Assembly (NCBI GenBank): GCA_937934115.1
Contig: CALHAH010000023.1
Coordinates: 1-45,496, forward strand
DNA length: 45,496 nucleotides
Source: an uncultured Thermoanaerobaculum sp.
GTDB lineage: Bacteria; Acidobacteriota; Thermoanaerobaculia; Thermoanaerobaculales; Thermoanaerobaculaceae
Reading direction: 5' to 3'
The position numbers and the translations under genes are program-made. Under the pieces are notes generated by a model. The model worked only from the letters and a program-made list of their open reading frames with translations, was not told the origin of the DNA and did not search any database. Numbering within the stretch: position 1 is the first letter of the stretch; each line of letters begins with the position of its first letter. Shown here one piece after another: positions 45,014 to 45,496 of this stretch.

Positions 45014-45496
45014 CTCAAGAGTGCCAAAAGGCCAGCAACCGCTGCTAATTGCCCAATCCAAAAGAGGAACATCCACTTGATGATTTCCGCCTTAAACGCG
45101 CTCATATCGGCCCGTAGCTTGGCCATTTCCTCGGTAATGCGAGCATCGAGCTTGCCTACTTCCTCGGTGATGCGGGCATCCACGCGGGCAATGTGCAGTT
45201 CAAGCTTGGCCACTTCCTCGGTGATGCGAGCATCGAGCTTGCCTACTTCCTCGGTGATGCGGGCATCCACGCGGGCAATGTGCAGCGCAAGCTTGGCCAC
45301 TTCCTCGGTGATACGATTTTCCAGCTTGGCCACTTCCTGGGTGATACGATTTTCCAGCTTGGCCACTTCCTGGGTGATACGATTTTCCAGCTTGGCCACT
45401 TCCTCGGTGATGCGTTGGTTGAGGCGGGCTTCCGTGTCGGTAATTCGCTGGTTAAGGCGCGCTTCCGTATCGAAGATCCGTTGCTCGAGCCGGGCC
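45010..45496 (-). CDS. Hendecad-repeat coiled-coil membrane protein (DUF1640/CCDC90-like), 5' end missing
   Basis: The frame is open to the window edge, so the N-terminus is missing; at least 161 residues are visible. The visible part begins RLEQRIFDTEARLNQRITDTEARL and is made of 11-residue units (ENRITQEVAKL three times) and a 29-residue unit that occurs twice (ELHIARVDARITEEVGKL plus DARITEEVAK). This predicts a long parallel coiled coil. It ends with a single C-terminal membrane helix (KWMFLFWIGQLAAVAGLLALL) and one Arg. This C-terminal anchor, with the phrase FWIGQ, resembles DUF1640 proteins. The function is unknown. It would be tail-anchored with the coiled coil in the cytoplasm. Confidence 0.7.
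   Translation of the reverse strand, partial: ARLEQRIFDTEARLNQRITDTEARLNQRITEEVAKLENRITQEVAKLENRITQEVAKLENRITEEVAKLALHIARVDARITEEVGKLDARITEEVAKLELHIARVDARITEEVGKLDARITEEMAKLRADMSAFKAEIIKWMFLFWIGQLAAVAGLLALLR
45110..45400. repeat. In-frame tandem repeats (33-nt and 87-nt units)
   Basis: A 33-nt unit (TTCCAGCTTGGCCACTTCCT and its flank) recurs three times at about 45307-45400. An 87-nt unit containing CGAGCATCGAGCTTGCCTAC occurs twice at about 45138-45311, with only a few differences. Unit lengths are multiples of 3, so copy-number change keeps the reading frame. Confidence 0.85.

Noticed and set aside
45110-45400. Tandem repeats as a CRISPR array
   Set aside because: The units are contiguous, without unique spacers, a multiple of 3 nt long, and encode a coiled coil.

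Overview
The window reads as a chromosomal segment of a GC-rich, diderm bacterium. The best guess is Acidobacteriota, possibly a thermophilic lineage such as Thermoanaerobaculia. This is inference from gene content: a GWxTD-motif protein, a TamA/TamB outer-membrane pair, a Cys-rich S-layer-homology protein, AddAB-type recombination genes and a selenoprotein. No rRNA or other phylogenetic marker is present to settle it.

Left part (1-11025): a minus-strand surface-glycan operon. It is read from a strong promoter at about 10130 and encodes an alkaline-phosphatase/sulfatase-fold hydrolase, a glycosyltransferase fused to a polysaccharide pyruvyl transferase, a 1520-residue four-module glycosyltransferase, a further glycosyltransferase, and finally a wrecked SLC13-type anion transporter. 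A sulfotransferase is divergently transcribed from the same, palindromic, -10 region. Next come a gene-poor stretch with a strong terminator, a 1733-residue secreted SLH protein, a fossil transposase with a palindromic repeat block, and a fused ATP sulfurylase/APS kinase. The last makes PAPS, the donor that the sulfotransferase would need.

Middle (19722-32580): tRNA-Leu(CAA) with a consensus promoter, then addB-addA, rtcB, a plsC-like acyltransferase overlapping rmuC, an MFS exporter, a SelW-like selenoprotein gene that ordinary gene calling breaks at its UGA codon (31374-31592), and nadK.

Right part (32582-45496): overlapping tamB-like and Omp85/TamA-like genes, a GWxTD protein translationally coupled to ribBA, a convergent membrane glycosyltransferase, a decayed secreted-protein gene, and the C-terminal part of a hendecad-repeat coiled-coil membrane protein running off the window.

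Two cross-cutting observations stand out. First, the selenoprotein has a bacterial SECIS hairpin directly 3' of its UGA. Second, at least five genes at apparent transcription-unit starts have a TAnnnT box exactly 6 nt before an ATG/GTG and no ribosome-binding site, which suggests widespread leaderless mRNAs beside genes with good Shine-Dalgarno sites.
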